From: HKCCE3408 sp039191215
Lineage (GTDB): Bacteria; Pseudomonadota; Alphaproteobacteria; Rhodobacterales; Rhodobacteraceae
DNA: 64,000 nt
Assembly (NCBI GenBank): GCA_039191215.1
Contig: JBCCXT010000005.1
Span: forward strand, 1 to 64,000
Reading direction: 5' to 3'
In this document: piece after piece, positions 25,135 to 33,308 of the stretch
Layout of the letters: the number at the start of each line of letters is the position of its first letter
Numbering within the stretch: the stretch's first letter is position 1
Translations under genes and position numbers: made by a program
Notes under the pieces: model-generated
What the model was told of the DNA's origin: nothing
Seen by the model: only the letters and a program-made list of their open reading frames with translations
The model's database searches: none

Positions 25135-26700
25135 TCAGCAATAATCCGCCGAACCTCCGATAATTGCGGGGATAGCTTCGGGGATATCTTCGGCAATCAG
25201 ACCCGCACCGCGCGATCGCGCCGCCTCAACATGCAGCCACGCCGCCGCTTCAGCAGCAGCAATCGGATCGAATCCCCGCGCCAATAGCCCTGCGATCATT
25301 CCAGCCAAAACATCACCCGCCCCCGCGGTTGCGAGCCAGGGAACGGCTCTTTCGTCGCGCGCGGCATGGATCGCGGCACGGCCATCGGGGCCCACGATTA
25401 CCGTGTCCGGCCCTTTCAAAAGGATCGTGCAGCCGGCCCGTAACGCAGCCGCTCGAACAGCGTCAACTTTCGAAAATGCAGGTCCGTCCGGGGCGTGATC
25501 CGTCAATCTTTGTGCCAAATCCGGAAACAATCGCGCAAATTCGCCATGATGTGGGGTCAGGACAATTTGGCCATGGATTTGCTCAAAAAGCACCGTGGGT
25601 GCATCGCCATAAGCGGTGAGCGCATCTGCATCCAGCACCGCGGCCCTGCCTGTCGCCAACGCCACCGGCACCAGATCCCGCGCGCGTTCTGTACCCAATC
25701 CGGGGCCAATGCACAGCGCGTTGGTCCGCGGGTCGCGCAAGAACTCGTCCAGGTTTTCCGCGCTCTCAATCCGTTGGAGCATAATCGCGGTGAGTTGGCA
25801 GGCGCATTCGAGCATCGCCGATCCCGGCGCGCCAACCGTGACCAGACCGGCGCCGATCCGTAATGCGCCCCTTGCGGCCAGGCGCGCGGCTCCTGATCGT
25901 CCCATCGGACCGGACAAGACAAGCGCGTGGCCATGGTCAAATTTGTGGCCTGATCGTTTTTCCACCGATGGACGCCCGATCTGGCTCACGCGCTCATTTG
26001 GGGAAACTGCCGCCAGCTGCTCAGCACCACCCAGGCCAATATCGACCACGGCAACATCGCCGCAAAAAGACGGCCCAAGCGCCAAAAGATGCCCGGGCTT
26101 CTTAGTATGAAACGTGACGGTCAGATCGGCGCACACCGCGATTGGATCGTTCGGTCCGGCGGACTTTTGCAGAACGCGGCCGCTATCGGCACACAATCCA
26201 GAGGGTACATCGATGGCCACAAGCCGCGGTCGGGGCGCGGTTTCCTGCAAGAGCATCAGGGAATTGAGCGGCACATCTATGGCCCGCGTCAGACCAATGC
26301 CGAATAGCGCGTCGACGACAAGGGCTGCCCCTTTCGTGGCTGCATCCCCGTTCAGGCCATCGGTTGGCACGCGTGCCACCGGACCAAACTGAAGCCAACG
26401 ATCATGGTTTGCCCGTGCATCGGGCGGCAGGCGAGCGGGGTCACCGAACAGACATACTTCAATTTCCCATCCCCATTCGGCAAGCAGCCGCGCGATGACA
26501 AAACCGTCACCGCCGTTATTGCCCGGCCCGCAGAAGATGACACCTTTCTCTGGCGTGGCTGCCAATTCCGGCCAGCGCGCGAAGATTGCATCAACGGCGC
26601 CGCGGCCGGCACGCTCCATCAATTCAAGCCCAGTCACCATGGCACTGTGGATCGCGGCCTCTTCTAATGCGCGCATCTGGCTGGCCGTCAGCAATTCCAT
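25135..26700 (-). CDS. nnr: Bifunctional NAD(P)H-hydrate epimerase / ADP-dependent NAD(P)H-hydrate dehydratase
   Basis: A 521-residue two-domain enzyme that repairs hydrated NADH and NADPH. The N-terminal YjeF_N epimerase domain (about 1-210) has CGPGNNGGDGFVIARLL and LVVDALFGIGL. The C-terminal ribokinase-like dehydratase domain has GHALVLSGPMGRSGAARLA, LTPHHGEFARLFP and the catalytic ATAGAGDVLAGMIAGLLARG. The start is the ATG at 26700 (MELLTASQM); the frame stays open far upstream but only as the antisense of glnB, so it was cut here. Divergent from glnB. Housekeeping gene, no anomalies. Confidence 0.92.
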   Translation of the reverse strand: MELLTASQMRALEEAAIHSAMVTGLELMERAGRGAVDAIFARWPELAATPEKGVIFCGPGNNGGDGFVIARLLAEWGWEIEVCLFGDPARLPPDARANHDRWLQFGPVARVPTDGLNGDAATKGAALVVDALFGIGLTRAIDVPLNSLMLLQETAPRPRLVAIDVPSGLCADSGRVLQKSAGPNDPIAVCADLTVTFHTKKPGHLLALGPSFCGDVAVVDIGLGGAEQLAAVSPNERVSQIGRPSVEKRSGHKFDHGHALVLSGPMGRSGAARLAARGALRIGAGLVTVGAPGSAMLECACQLTAIMLQRIESAENLDEFLRDPRTNALCIGPGLGTERARDLVPVALATGRAAVLDADALTAYGDAPTVLFEQIHGQIVLTPHHGEFARLFPDLAQRLTDHAPDGPAFSKVDAVRAAALRAGCTILLKGPDTVIVGPDGRAAIHAARDERAVPWLATAGAGDVLAGMIAGLLARGFDPIAAAEAAAWLHVEAARSRGAGLIAEDIPEAIPAIIGGSADYC

Positions 26701-26868
26701 CCTGCACCCATTTCTCAAACCGCCCAAATTTCGCGCAACATGCCCAAAACCTGCCCTCCGGCTCCCGATTATCTGGGCGTTGCGAAACAGGCGCCAGCCT
26801 AGCCAATGGACCCTGCCCGCGCAAAGTGCTGACACGAGATCGACCAAAAAAGAAGGGAGTCGGGGGAG

Positions 26869-27207
26869 ATGAAGAAGATTGAGGCGATCATCAAGCCCTT
26901 CAAACTCGATGAAGTGAAAGAAGCGCTGCAAGAGATCGGGATTCAGGGCCTCAGTGTGACGGAAGTGAAGGGGTTCGGCCGTCAGAAGGGTCATACGGAG
27001 CTGTATCGCGGGGCGGAATACGTCGTCGATTTCCTGCCGAAAGTGAAAATTGAGGTGATGCTGGCCGACGATCAAGTTGATGCGGCCTGCGACGCCATCA
27101 TCTCTGCTGCTAAGACCGACAAAATTGGCGATGGCAAGATATTCATCTCGCCCGTCGACCAAGCCAGTCGCATCCGCACCGGCGAGACCGGCGAGGACGC
27201 GCTCTAA
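26869..27207 (+). CDS. glnB: Nitrogen regulatory protein P-II
   Basis: A 112-residue PII signal protein with MKKIEAIIKPFKLDEVKEAL at the start, the T-loop GHTELYRGAEYVVDFLPK carrying the uridylylation tyrosine (Y51), and the C-terminal GDGKIFISPVDQASRIRTGE. It reports 2-oxoglutarate and adenylate levels to glutamine synthetase adenylyltransferase and NtrB. The GGGGAG just before the ATG is a good ribosome-binding site. It lies 42 bp upstream of glnA in the same direction, the classical alphaproteobacterial glnBA operon, so glnB is preferred over glnK. I did not find a convincing sigma-54 or NtrC site upstream. Confidence 0.96.
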   Translation: MKKIEAIIKPFKLDEVKEALQEIGIQGLSVTEVKGFGRQKGHTELYRGAEYVVDFLPKVKIEVMLADDQVDAACDAIISAAKTDKIGDGKIFISPVDQASRIRTGETGEDAL

Positions 27208-27249
27208 CCCCATTCAAACCATGACTAATCCAAGGGAGACGGTGGACCA

Positions 27250-28656
27250 ATGAGCAAAGATAGTGTTTTGGGCATGATCAAGGATGAGGATGTCGAATAT
27301 GTCGACATTCGCTTCACCGATCCGCGCGGCAAGCTGCAGCACGTGACTGTCATGGCGCACCTGGTCGATGAAGATTTCCTCGATGAGGGCTTTATGTTCG
27401 ACGGCTCTTCCATTGCCGGTTGGAAGGGCATCGAAGCCTCCGACATGAAGCTGATGCCCGATACCGAGAGCGCTTATATCGATCCGTTTTACGCCGAAAA
27501 GACGCTCTGTGTGCATTGCTCCATCGTGGAGCCCGATACCGGAGAGGCGTATGAGCGCGACCCGCGTTCGACTGCCGAAAAGGCCGAGGCCTATCTGAAA
27601 TCCTCTGGCATCGGCGATGTCGCGTATTTCGGTCCTGAGGCAGAGTTTTTCCTGTTCGACGACGTCCGTTTCGCGGTTGAGATGAACAAAGTGTCCTACG
27701 AAGTGGACGCCAATGACGCTGCCTGGAACACCGATGCTGAGTTCGAAATGGGCAATATGGGCCACCGTCCCGGCGTCAAGGGTGGCTATTTCCCGGTCAA
27801 CCCGACGGATGCATCGGTCGATCTACGCTCTGAGATGTTGTCGACGATGAAGCGCATCGGCATGTCAGTCGACAAACACCACCACGAAGTGGCGTCCTGT
27901 CAGCACGAACTTGGCCTGATCTTTTCAAGCCTGACCAAGCAGGGTGATGAGCTTCAGAAGTACAAATATGTGATCCATAACGTAGCCCATGCCTATGGCA
28001 AATCGGCAACCTTCATGCCGAAACCCATTGCGGGCGATAACGGCACCGGCATGCATGTCAACATGTCGATCTGGAAAGACGGCAAGCCGCTTTTTGCGGG
28101 CGACAAGTATGCCGATCTGTCGGATGAAGCATTATGGTTCATCGGCGGTGTGCTGAAACATGCCAAAGCGCTCAACGCGTTCACCAACCCTTCAACCAAC
28201 AGCTACAAGCGCCTGATCCCGGGCTTTGAGGCGCCTGTGCTGCGCGCCTATTCTGCCCGCAACCGCTCCGGCTGCGTGCGTATCCCGTGGACCGAAAGCC
28301 CGAAAGCAAAACGGGTCGAGGCACGCTTTCCCGATCCCGCGGCGAACCCGTATCTGTGCTTTGCAGCCCTTCTCATGGCAGGCATTGATGGGATCGCCAA
28401 CAAGATTGATCCCGGTGAGCCGTCTGACAAAGACCTCTACGATCTGCCGCCCGAAGAATTGGCCGGCATCCCAACCGTCTGCGCGTCGTTGCGCGAAGCG
28501 CTCGATGAGTTGGAAGCCGACAAGGACTTCCTGCTGGCCGGTGATGTCTTCACGGAAGATCAGCTTGAAGGCTACATGGCGCTGAAATGGGAAGAGGTTT
28601 ATGCCTATGAGCATACCCCGCATCCCATGGAATACATGATGTATTATTCCTGCTGA
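27250..28656 (+). CDS. glnA: Glutamine synthetase, type I
   Basis: A 468-residue ATP-dependent glutamate-ammonia ligase forming the dodecameric enzyme of ammonium assimilation. Motifs include FDGSSIAGW near residue 55, PKPIAGDNGTGMHVNMSIWK, NRSGCVRIPW and the adenylylation site DLYDLPPEE with Y397, the same number as in E. coli. The enzyme should therefore be controlled by reversible adenylylation through the PII protein encoded upstream. Ribosome-binding AGGGAGA precedes the ATG. A strong terminator follows at 28683, closing the glnBA unit. Confidence 0.97.
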   Translation: MSKDSVLGMIKDEDVEYVDIRFTDPRGKLQHVTVMAHLVDEDFLDEGFMFDGSSIAGWKGIEASDMKLMPDTESAYIDPFYAEKTLCVHCSIVEPDTGEAYERDPRSTAEKAEAYLKSSGIGDVAYFGPEAEFFLFDDVRFAVEMNKVSYEVDANDAAWNTDAEFEMGNMGHRPGVKGGYFPVNPTDASVDLRSEMLSTMKRIGMSVDKHHHEVASCQHELGLIFSSLTKQGDELQKYKYVIHNVAHAYGKSATFMPKPIAGDNGTGMHVNMSIWKDGKPLFAGDKYADLSDEALWFIGGVLKHAKALNAFTNPSTNSYKRLIPGFEAPVLRAYSARNRSGCVRIPWTESPKAKRVEARFPDPAANPYLCFAALLMAGIDGIANKIDPGEPSDKDLYDLPPEELAGIPTVCASLREALDELEADKDFLLAGDVFTEDQLEGYMALKWEEVYAYEHTPHPMEYMMYYSC

Positions 28657-28682
28657 GCGCAGCGGGCAGACCAATTGCAAGT

Positions 28683-28713
28683 AAGGGCGCGCGCGAACGG
28701 CGCGCCCTTTTTC
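28683..28713 (+). terminator. Rho-independent terminator of glnBA
   Basis: A 10-bp perfect stem, AAGGGCGCGC (28683-28692) with GCGCGCCCTT (28700-28709), and a 7-nt loop followed by TTTCTT. It sits 26 bases after the glnA stop. Confidence 0.9.
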
Positions 28714-28777
28714 TTGACCGGTAGCGCGAGCCTGGGCCAGTTTGGACGGGCAGAAGTGGAGGTCGAAGGGATAGTTG

Positions 28778-29254
28778 ATGCGCATTTTGGCGATGAGTTT
28801 GATTTGTTTGGCAGCCGGAGCACAGGCCCAATCGGTGCTGCCCAACACGCCGCAGGCCGTCATCGGCGTGGCACAGCAATTTGGCACGGCCTATTTTGAG
28901 CCGCCCGATAGCGAAGGCCGCCCCGCGATTGCTGGGACAATCGACGGACTGAACTATGGCGTCCTGTTTTATGGCTGCGAGGGCAATGTCGGCTGCGACA
29001 GCTTGCAATTCTATGCCTCTTTTACGGGCTACGAAAACTCACTCGAATTCATCAACAGCTGGAACTACGACAAGCGCTTCGCCTCAGCCTATCGTCGCCC
29101 CGACGGATCGGTGGTGCTGAGCTACGACGTCAACATCGATTTCGGCGTCACCGCAACCAATGTCGAAGACACTTTCGACATCTGGTCAATTCTTATGGGC
29201 CAGTTCATGGATCGCATCAATGGCGTTCCAGAAGGCGGAGATGCAACAAAATAG
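28778..29254 (+). CDS. Secreted YbjN-domain protein (first copy)
   Basis: A 158-residue protein with a Sec signal peptide (about 1-18, ending AGAQA). Its body resembles the YbjN sensory-transduction-like fold, with GLNYGVLFYGCEGNVGCDSLQFYASF and LEFINSWNYDKRFASAYRRPDGSVVLSYDV. Two cysteines in C-E-G-N-V-G-C could form a disulfide. The ATG at 28778 is used; a TTG immediately before it is possible. A second protein with the same pattern (C-E-G-M-V-G-C, then NSWNSENR) lies 870 bp downstream, with a YrbL-like gene between. Function unknown; YbjN proteins are tied to stress and motility regulation in enterobacteria. Confidence 0.75.
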   Translation: MRILAMSLICLAAGAQAQSVLPNTPQAVIGVAQQFGTAYFEPPDSEGRPAIAGTIDGLNYGVLFYGCEGNVGCDSLQFYASFTGYENSLEFINSWNYDKRFASAYRRPDGSVVLSYDVNIDFGVTATNVEDTFDIWSILMGQFMDRINGVPEGGDATK

Positions 29255-29444
29255 ACGTTTTGCGGTCCCCAAAAACGCGTCACTGTTTTGCGCGAAGAGC
29301 TCGGCACGCGCTAGAGATCGAGCCATGATCAGGCGTGAACTGCCAGCCTGGCCGGTCACACCGGACAGGTCTTTATCACCGTCTTGATCCCCGAAGGACA
29401 GATGTGTTGCACTGCGCTAGGCGGCGTTGCTATTGCGTCGTGAG

Positions 29445-30062
29445 ATGTCGGATTTCGCGGACTTACCCAACCACCTTCCAGGCGGCATGCTGACCTATCT
29501 CACCAAGGGTCGCGACCGCACCGTATACGCGATCAACGGCTTTCCCGGCTTGCTGGCCAAGGTTGGCACGGCTGACCCGGATCGGCTGCGCAAAGTCTTT
29601 GCCCATGAGGAACGCTTTTTGCGCGCGATGCGCGATGAGCGCATGCCTGTGACCCGGATTCTGGGTCATTGCGACACAAGCTATGGCGTAGCACAGATCA
29701 CCGAATGCATTTGCGACGACAAGGGCGGCATCGCGGCCAATCTTCTCGATCTGCTTACAGCGGGCAGCTTCAATGAGACCCACCTGGCCGCGCTGAACGA
29801 CTTTGTCGATCAAGCAATTTCCGGCCATATCCCGATGAGCGACTTTTCCCTCAACAATCTGGTCTATGGGCGCCGCGGCGCCGAAACGGATGCGCGCGTC
29901 TATGTCGTCGATGGCTTTGGCGACAAGAGTCTCATTCAGATCAAACGGTGGTTTCGGTGGGCCAACACGCCGCATCTGACGCGCAAGCTCGGACGGATCC
30001 CACCTGATTTGGGCCTGGCGTGGAACCGGCGCGCCCGGCGCTACGAGATGGCCGGTGATTGA
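29445..30062 (+). CDS. YrbL-family protein (PhoP-network kinase-like fold)
   Basis: A 205-residue cytoplasmic protein. It has a YrbL-type layout: an N-terminal strand region (GGMLTYLTKGRDRTVYAI), a central RVFAHEERFLRAM-like helix (here KVFAHEERFLRAM), and the kinase-like catalytic-loop analogue FSLNNLVYGRRG followed by VYVVDGFGDKS. No signal peptide or membrane segment. The ATG at 29445 is preferred to a TTG at 29427. It sits between two YbjN-domain genes on the same strand. In E. coli yrbL is a PhoP target of unknown activity. Substrate unknown. Confidence 0.7.
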   Translation: MSDFADLPNHLPGGMLTYLTKGRDRTVYAINGFPGLLAKVGTADPDRLRKVFAHEERFLRAMRDERMPVTRILGHCDTSYGVAQITECICDDKGGIAANLLDLLTAGSFNETHLAALNDFVDQAISGHIPMSDFSLNNLVYGRRGAETDARVYVVDGFGDKSLIQIKRWFRWANTPHLTRKLGRIPPDLGLAWNRRARRYEMAGD

Positions 30063-30127
30063 CCTTTAAGCCACAAGGTCGCAAAACTCATAGTGCTTCT
30101 AACGGTGTTGGTGAGGAGGATAGCCCC

Positions 30128-30649
30128 ATGAAAGCCCAGATCGCCGGACTTGTTCTGGGGCTTTGTGCCTCAAGCCCGTTGGCTGCCCAGCAGATGCTGT
30201 TTCCGTCGGTCGATACCGTGCGCAGCCATGCCGCCGCGCGCGGGCCAACTGAGCTGATCATGCCGTCGGCTGATTACCCGGACCCTTACATCGAGGCGCA
30301 GGCACAGGGCTATTACTATCTGGCTATTTTGGTCGGCTGCGAGGGCATGGTCGGCTGTGACCAGGTCGAGTTTTCGGCCAGTTTCACGACCGATGATCCC
30401 AGCCTACGATTTGCAAATAGCTGGAATTCCGAAAACAGGATCGGCACCGCCTATATCGAGGCTGGAACGGAAGATGAGATCCTGCTCAGCTACACAATAG
30501 TAATCGATCCGGGCATCTCTGTGGGTGCCTTCACCGAAACACTCGACATTTGGGTCGACACGATGGATGCGTTCTCAAACCAGCTTTATGGCTATGATCA
30601 GGGCAGCCGCGGCGGTGGCTCATCGGGCGGCGCGGTCAGCGGCAAATGA
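30128..30649 (+). CDS. Secreted YbjN-domain protein (second copy)
   Basis: A 173-residue paralogue of the protein at 28778. The signal peptide is about residues 1-20 (LVLGLCASSPLAAQQ). The core reads YYYLAILVGCEGMVGCDQVEFSASF and then LRFANSWNSENRIGTAY and ILLSYTIVIDPGI, matching the same positions in the first copy. It has a C-terminal glycine/serine-rich tail. The start at 30128 has a good GAGGAG sequence 9-14 bases upstream, which excludes the longer frame from 30059. Shared cysteine pair suggests the same fold and a related periplasmic role. Function unknown. Confidence 0.75.
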   Translation: MKAQIAGLVLGLCASSPLAAQQMLFPSVDTVRSHAAARGPTELIMPSADYPDPYIEAQAQGYYYLAILVGCEGMVGCDQVEFSASFTTDDPSLRFANSWNSENRIGTAYIEAGTEDEILLSYTIVIDPGISVGAFTETLDIWVDTMDAFSNQLYGYDQGSRGGGSSGGAVSGK

Positions 30650-30735
30650 TGGTTTAGCGCATGCGCCGGGCAATTGGTTGAAGACGCGCGCGACAGTCTT
30701 GGGCCTGCGGGCTGGGTGATCGAAGCTACATAGCC

Positions 30736-30795
30736 GCCAATGGCCAGATCGGTGGTAACCCGCTGAAGCATCTTCGATAACTTCTGGCCATTGGC
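30736..30795. repeat. 12-bp perfect inverted repeat between convergent genes
   Basis: GCCAATGGCCAG (30736-30747) and CTGGCCATTGGC (30784-30795) with a 36-bp spacer, lying between the YbjN gene (plus) and scpB (minus). It may form a hairpin that terminates transcription from both sides, but neither side has a clear U-tract. Confidence 0.5.
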
Positions 30796-30813
30796 CCGGC
30801 GGGGCAACCGGGC

Positions 30814-31500
30814 TTACTCGAACAATTCGTCCTGATTGCTGTCATCGGCTGGGATGTCTGGGGCATCATCCTCCCCGTCGCCCTGAATCAGCGGGCCCAG
30901 ACCTTCGACCGCGCGGGCCTCCAGCAAGCCCGCTTCGCGCAGCTCCTTAAGGCCCGGCAGATCACGCGTCGTCTCAAGCCCGAAATGATCCAGGAAACCT
31001 TCTGTCACGACAAAGGTCACTGGTCGGCCAGGTGTCATCTTGCGCCGCCCGAACCGCACCCATTCCAGCTCGATCAACTGGTCGATCATGCCGCGGCTGA
31101 CCGATACGCCGCGGATCTCCTCGATCTCGGCGCGGGTGACGGGCTGGTGGTAGGCGATGATGGCCAAGGTCTCCATCGCCGCGCGGCTCAGCTTACGGGT
31201 CTCGACCTTTTCACGGCTCATCAAAAAGCCAAGATCGGGCGCTGTGCGAAAAGCCCAGCCATTGCCGATGCGGGTCACCTGCACGCCGCGTCCGTCAAAG
31301 CGTTTGCGCAGCAAGACCATCGCTTCGGCCGCGTCGCATCCATGCGGCATGCGCGCTTCCATTTCGGCGGTACTGAGCGGGGCGGCTGATGCAAACAGCA
31401 TGGCTTCGATCATCCGCTCCTGCTCGGCCAACGGTGGGGCCAGAAAAAGGCTCGGATCGTCAGGCTCCGGCGCGTCGGGCTCGGTGCTGGTCTCAGTCAT
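30814..31500 (-). CDS. scpB: Segregation and condensation protein B
   Basis: A 228-residue winged-helix kleisin-interacting protein of the SMC-ScpAB condensin. Landmarks are LIEAMLFASAAPLSTAEME near the N-terminus, KLSRAAMETLAIIAYHQPVTRAEIEEIRGV in the centre (the family's most conserved region) and LKELREAGLLEAR. It begins with ATG at 31500 and overlaps the scpA stop by eight bases. Order nagZ-scpA-scpB is common in Rhodobacteraceae. Acts on the nucleoid. Confidence 0.93.
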   Translation of the reverse strand: MTETSTEPDAPEPDDPSLFLAPPLAEQERMIEAMLFASAAPLSTAEMEARMPHGCDAAEAMVLLRKRFDGRGVQVTRIGNGWAFRTAPDLGFLMSREKVETRKLSRAAMETLAIIAYHQPVTRAEIEEIRGVSVSRGMIDQLIELEWVRFGRRKMTPGRPVTFVVTEGFLDHFGLETTRDLPGLKELREAGLLEARAVEGLGPLIQGDGEDDAPDIPADDSNQDELFE

Positions 31501-32296
31501 CGGTCCGGCGCAGCTCTATCGGGGCAAAGGTTTCGTCCTGGCGCAGCATAACCCGGCCCGCTTTCACAAGCTCCAGTGCCGCGGCAAAGGTTGCCGCTGT
31601 TGCAGCGCGACGCCGGCCCGGATCTGTGCGCCATTCCGCGGGGATGTAGCTCGTCAGATCAGTCCAATCTCCGGCATAGCCGATGAGGCCGCGCATGCTG
31701 TCGAGCGCCTCTTCCATCGTCAGGACATTGTCGCGATCCAAAGAATAGGGGCGGAAATCATCCCGCGTGCGCAGGCGGGCATAGGCTTGCATCAATTCGA
31801 TCAGGCTACCGGTCAATTCGATCTGCCGTGCCGTTGTCAGCGCCTCCGGCGCGCCCCGGACGAAGCGGTCCCGGCCCAGCCGGTCACGGGCAAAAAGCTT
31901 TGCCGCGGCTTCGCGCATCGCGCCCAACCGCTCAAGCTGGAAGGCAAGATGCGCGGCCAGTTCCTCACCTGACGGCCCCTCGTCAGACGGATCGGGCGGC
32001 AGCAACAAACGCGATTTCAGAAAGGCCAGCCAAGCCGCCATGACCAGATAGTCGGCGGCCAGTTCGATCCGAAGCTTCCGCGCCTCTTCGATGAAACTGA
32101 GATATTGCTCGGCGAGCTCAAGGATGGAGATTTTTGTCAGATCGACCTTTTGCGTCCGGCCAAGCGTCAGCAGCAGGTCGAGCGGGCCCTCAAAGCCATC
32201 AAGATCGACGATCAGTGCTTCGGATGCTTGGCGGTCTCGGATCGCGCCCCAATCGCCGTCATTTGCGTTCGCCGCAGCGGGCTGTTCGTCGTTCAT
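31493..32296 (-). CDS. scpA: Segregation and condensation protein A
   Basis: A 267-residue kleisin subunit that bridges the SMC heads. The N-terminal LIVDLDGFEGPLDLLLTLGR and the LADYLVMAAWLAFLKSRLLLP-like stretch (here AADYLVMAAWLAFLKSRLLL) are diagnostic, and the C-terminal winged-helix portion follows (TAATFAAALELVK). The start at 32296 (MNDEQPAAAN) lies four bases after the nagZ stop; a longer frame runs into nagZ and was rejected. Translationally coupled to scpB. Confidence 0.93.
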   Translation of the reverse strand: MNDEQPAAANANDGDWGAIRDRQASEALIVDLDGFEGPLDLLLTLGRTQKVDLTKISILELAEQYLSFIEEARKLRIELAADYLVMAAWLAFLKSRLLLPPDPSDEGPSGEELAAHLAFQLERLGAMREAAAKLFARDRLGRDRFVRGAPEALTTARQIELTGSLIELMQAYARLRTRDDFRPYSLDRDNVLTMEEALDSMRGLIGYAGDWTDLTSYIPAEWRTDPGRRRAATAATFAAALELVKAGRVMLRQDETFAPIELRRTDD

Positions 32297-32300
32297 CCGC

Positions 32301-33299
32301 TTACCCTGCCAGAAGGGCCTCAAACTCGGCTTCTGCCGCTTCGATGTCAAGCGGATCGGGTGGACGACGCTCTGCCAAAGCGGCCTCGGCCCGGGCCTCA
32401 GCGCCCGGCTGCAAAGTGCCTGCCGCGCCGACAACAGCCGGCATCTCGGTCATCCGGCCATTGCAATGCAAGATAAGATCGCAGCCCGCCGCAATGGCGC
32501 CCTCACAGCGCGTTGCAAGCTCTCCGGGAAGGGCATCCATCGAGATATCGTCGGTCATCAAGAGGCCTTGAAAGCCAATCTCTTCGCGGATCAGCCGGAT
32601 CATCTTCCGAGACATCGTGGCCGGCATGCCATCTTCGATCGCTTCGAGAACGATATGCGCCGTCATCGCCATTTTCAGATCAACAAGCGGGCGGAACGCG
32701 GCAAAATCGACGGCGTCAAGTTCTTCCAGCGGAGCGGTCACGCGCGGCAAGTCGAGATGGCTGTCGACCTGGCCAAGCCCGTAGCCAGGCAGATGTTTCA
32801 GCACCGGCAATACACCGCCCGCCCGCGATCCATCAGCAAAGGCGCGGGCGATCTGGGCAACGGTATCCGCGCTGGTGCCGTAAAGCCGGTTGCGCAGGAC
32901 GGGATGCGTCTCGGCCCGCGCGACATCCGCCAATGGCGCGCAATTGACATCGATGCCAAGTGCCAAAAGCTCGTCTGCGATCAGCCGCGCACGCAGCCAC
33001 ATCGACCGGGCAGCGCCTTCGCCGCCGCCCGCCTTGGTCACCTGGTCAAGTGCGGGCAGCCAACTGCGCCATGTAGGCGCGGAAAGCCGTTCGACGCGCC
33101 CGCCCTCCTGATCGATCAAAATCGGTGCATTGCGCCCGACCGCCTCGCGCAAATCACCTGTCAATCGGCGGATTTGGTCCGGCTCTTCCAGGTTGCGCGC
33201 GAACAGGATGAAGCCCCAGGGCTGGGCAACCGCAAAAAATGAAAACTCGTCTGGCGTCAGCCGTGTGCCTGCGGGCGCGAGGATCGTGGCGGACGTCAT
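32301..33299 (-). CDS. nagZ: Beta-N-acetylhexosaminidase (peptidoglycan recycling)
   Basis: Glycoside hydrolase family 3 enzyme, 332 residues, cytoplasmic. It removes GlcNAc from anhydromuropeptides during cell-wall recycling. It shows ILIDQEGGRVERL, the histidine loop KHLPGYGLGQVDSH (family KH-x-PG-H/Y-G) and the nucleophile region LMTDDISMDAL. It is the head of the nagZ-scpA-scpB group and follows the SPOR-protein gene by nine bases, so the four genes probably form one transcript together with argS upstream. Confidence 0.93.
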   Translation of the reverse strand: MTSATILAPAGTRLTPDEFSFFAVAQPWGFILFARNLEEPDQIRRLTGDLREAVGRNAPILIDQEGGRVERLSAPTWRSWLPALDQVTKAGGGEGAARSMWLRARLIADELLALGIDVNCAPLADVARAETHPVLRNRLYGTSADTVAQIARAFADGSRAGGVLPVLKHLPGYGLGQVDSHLDLPRVTAPLEELDAVDFAAFRPLVDLKMAMTAHIVLEAIEDGMPATMSRKMIRLIREEIGFQGLLMTDDISMDALPGELATRCEGAIAAGCDLILHCNGRMTEMPAVVGAAGTLQPGAEARAEAALAERRPPDPLDIEAAEAEFEALLAG

Positions 33300-33308
33300 T
33301 CCATGGAG

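Noticed and set aside
26701..26868. Sigma-54 promoter or NtrC site upstream of glnB
   Set aside because: No TGGCAC-N5-TTGC pair or clear NtrC dyad could be found in the gap.
26701..27213. N-terminal extension of the NAD(P)HX repair enzyme frame across glnB
   Set aside because: The extra residues are the antisense of glnB and do not resemble the YjeF family; the natural start MELLTASQM is at 26700.
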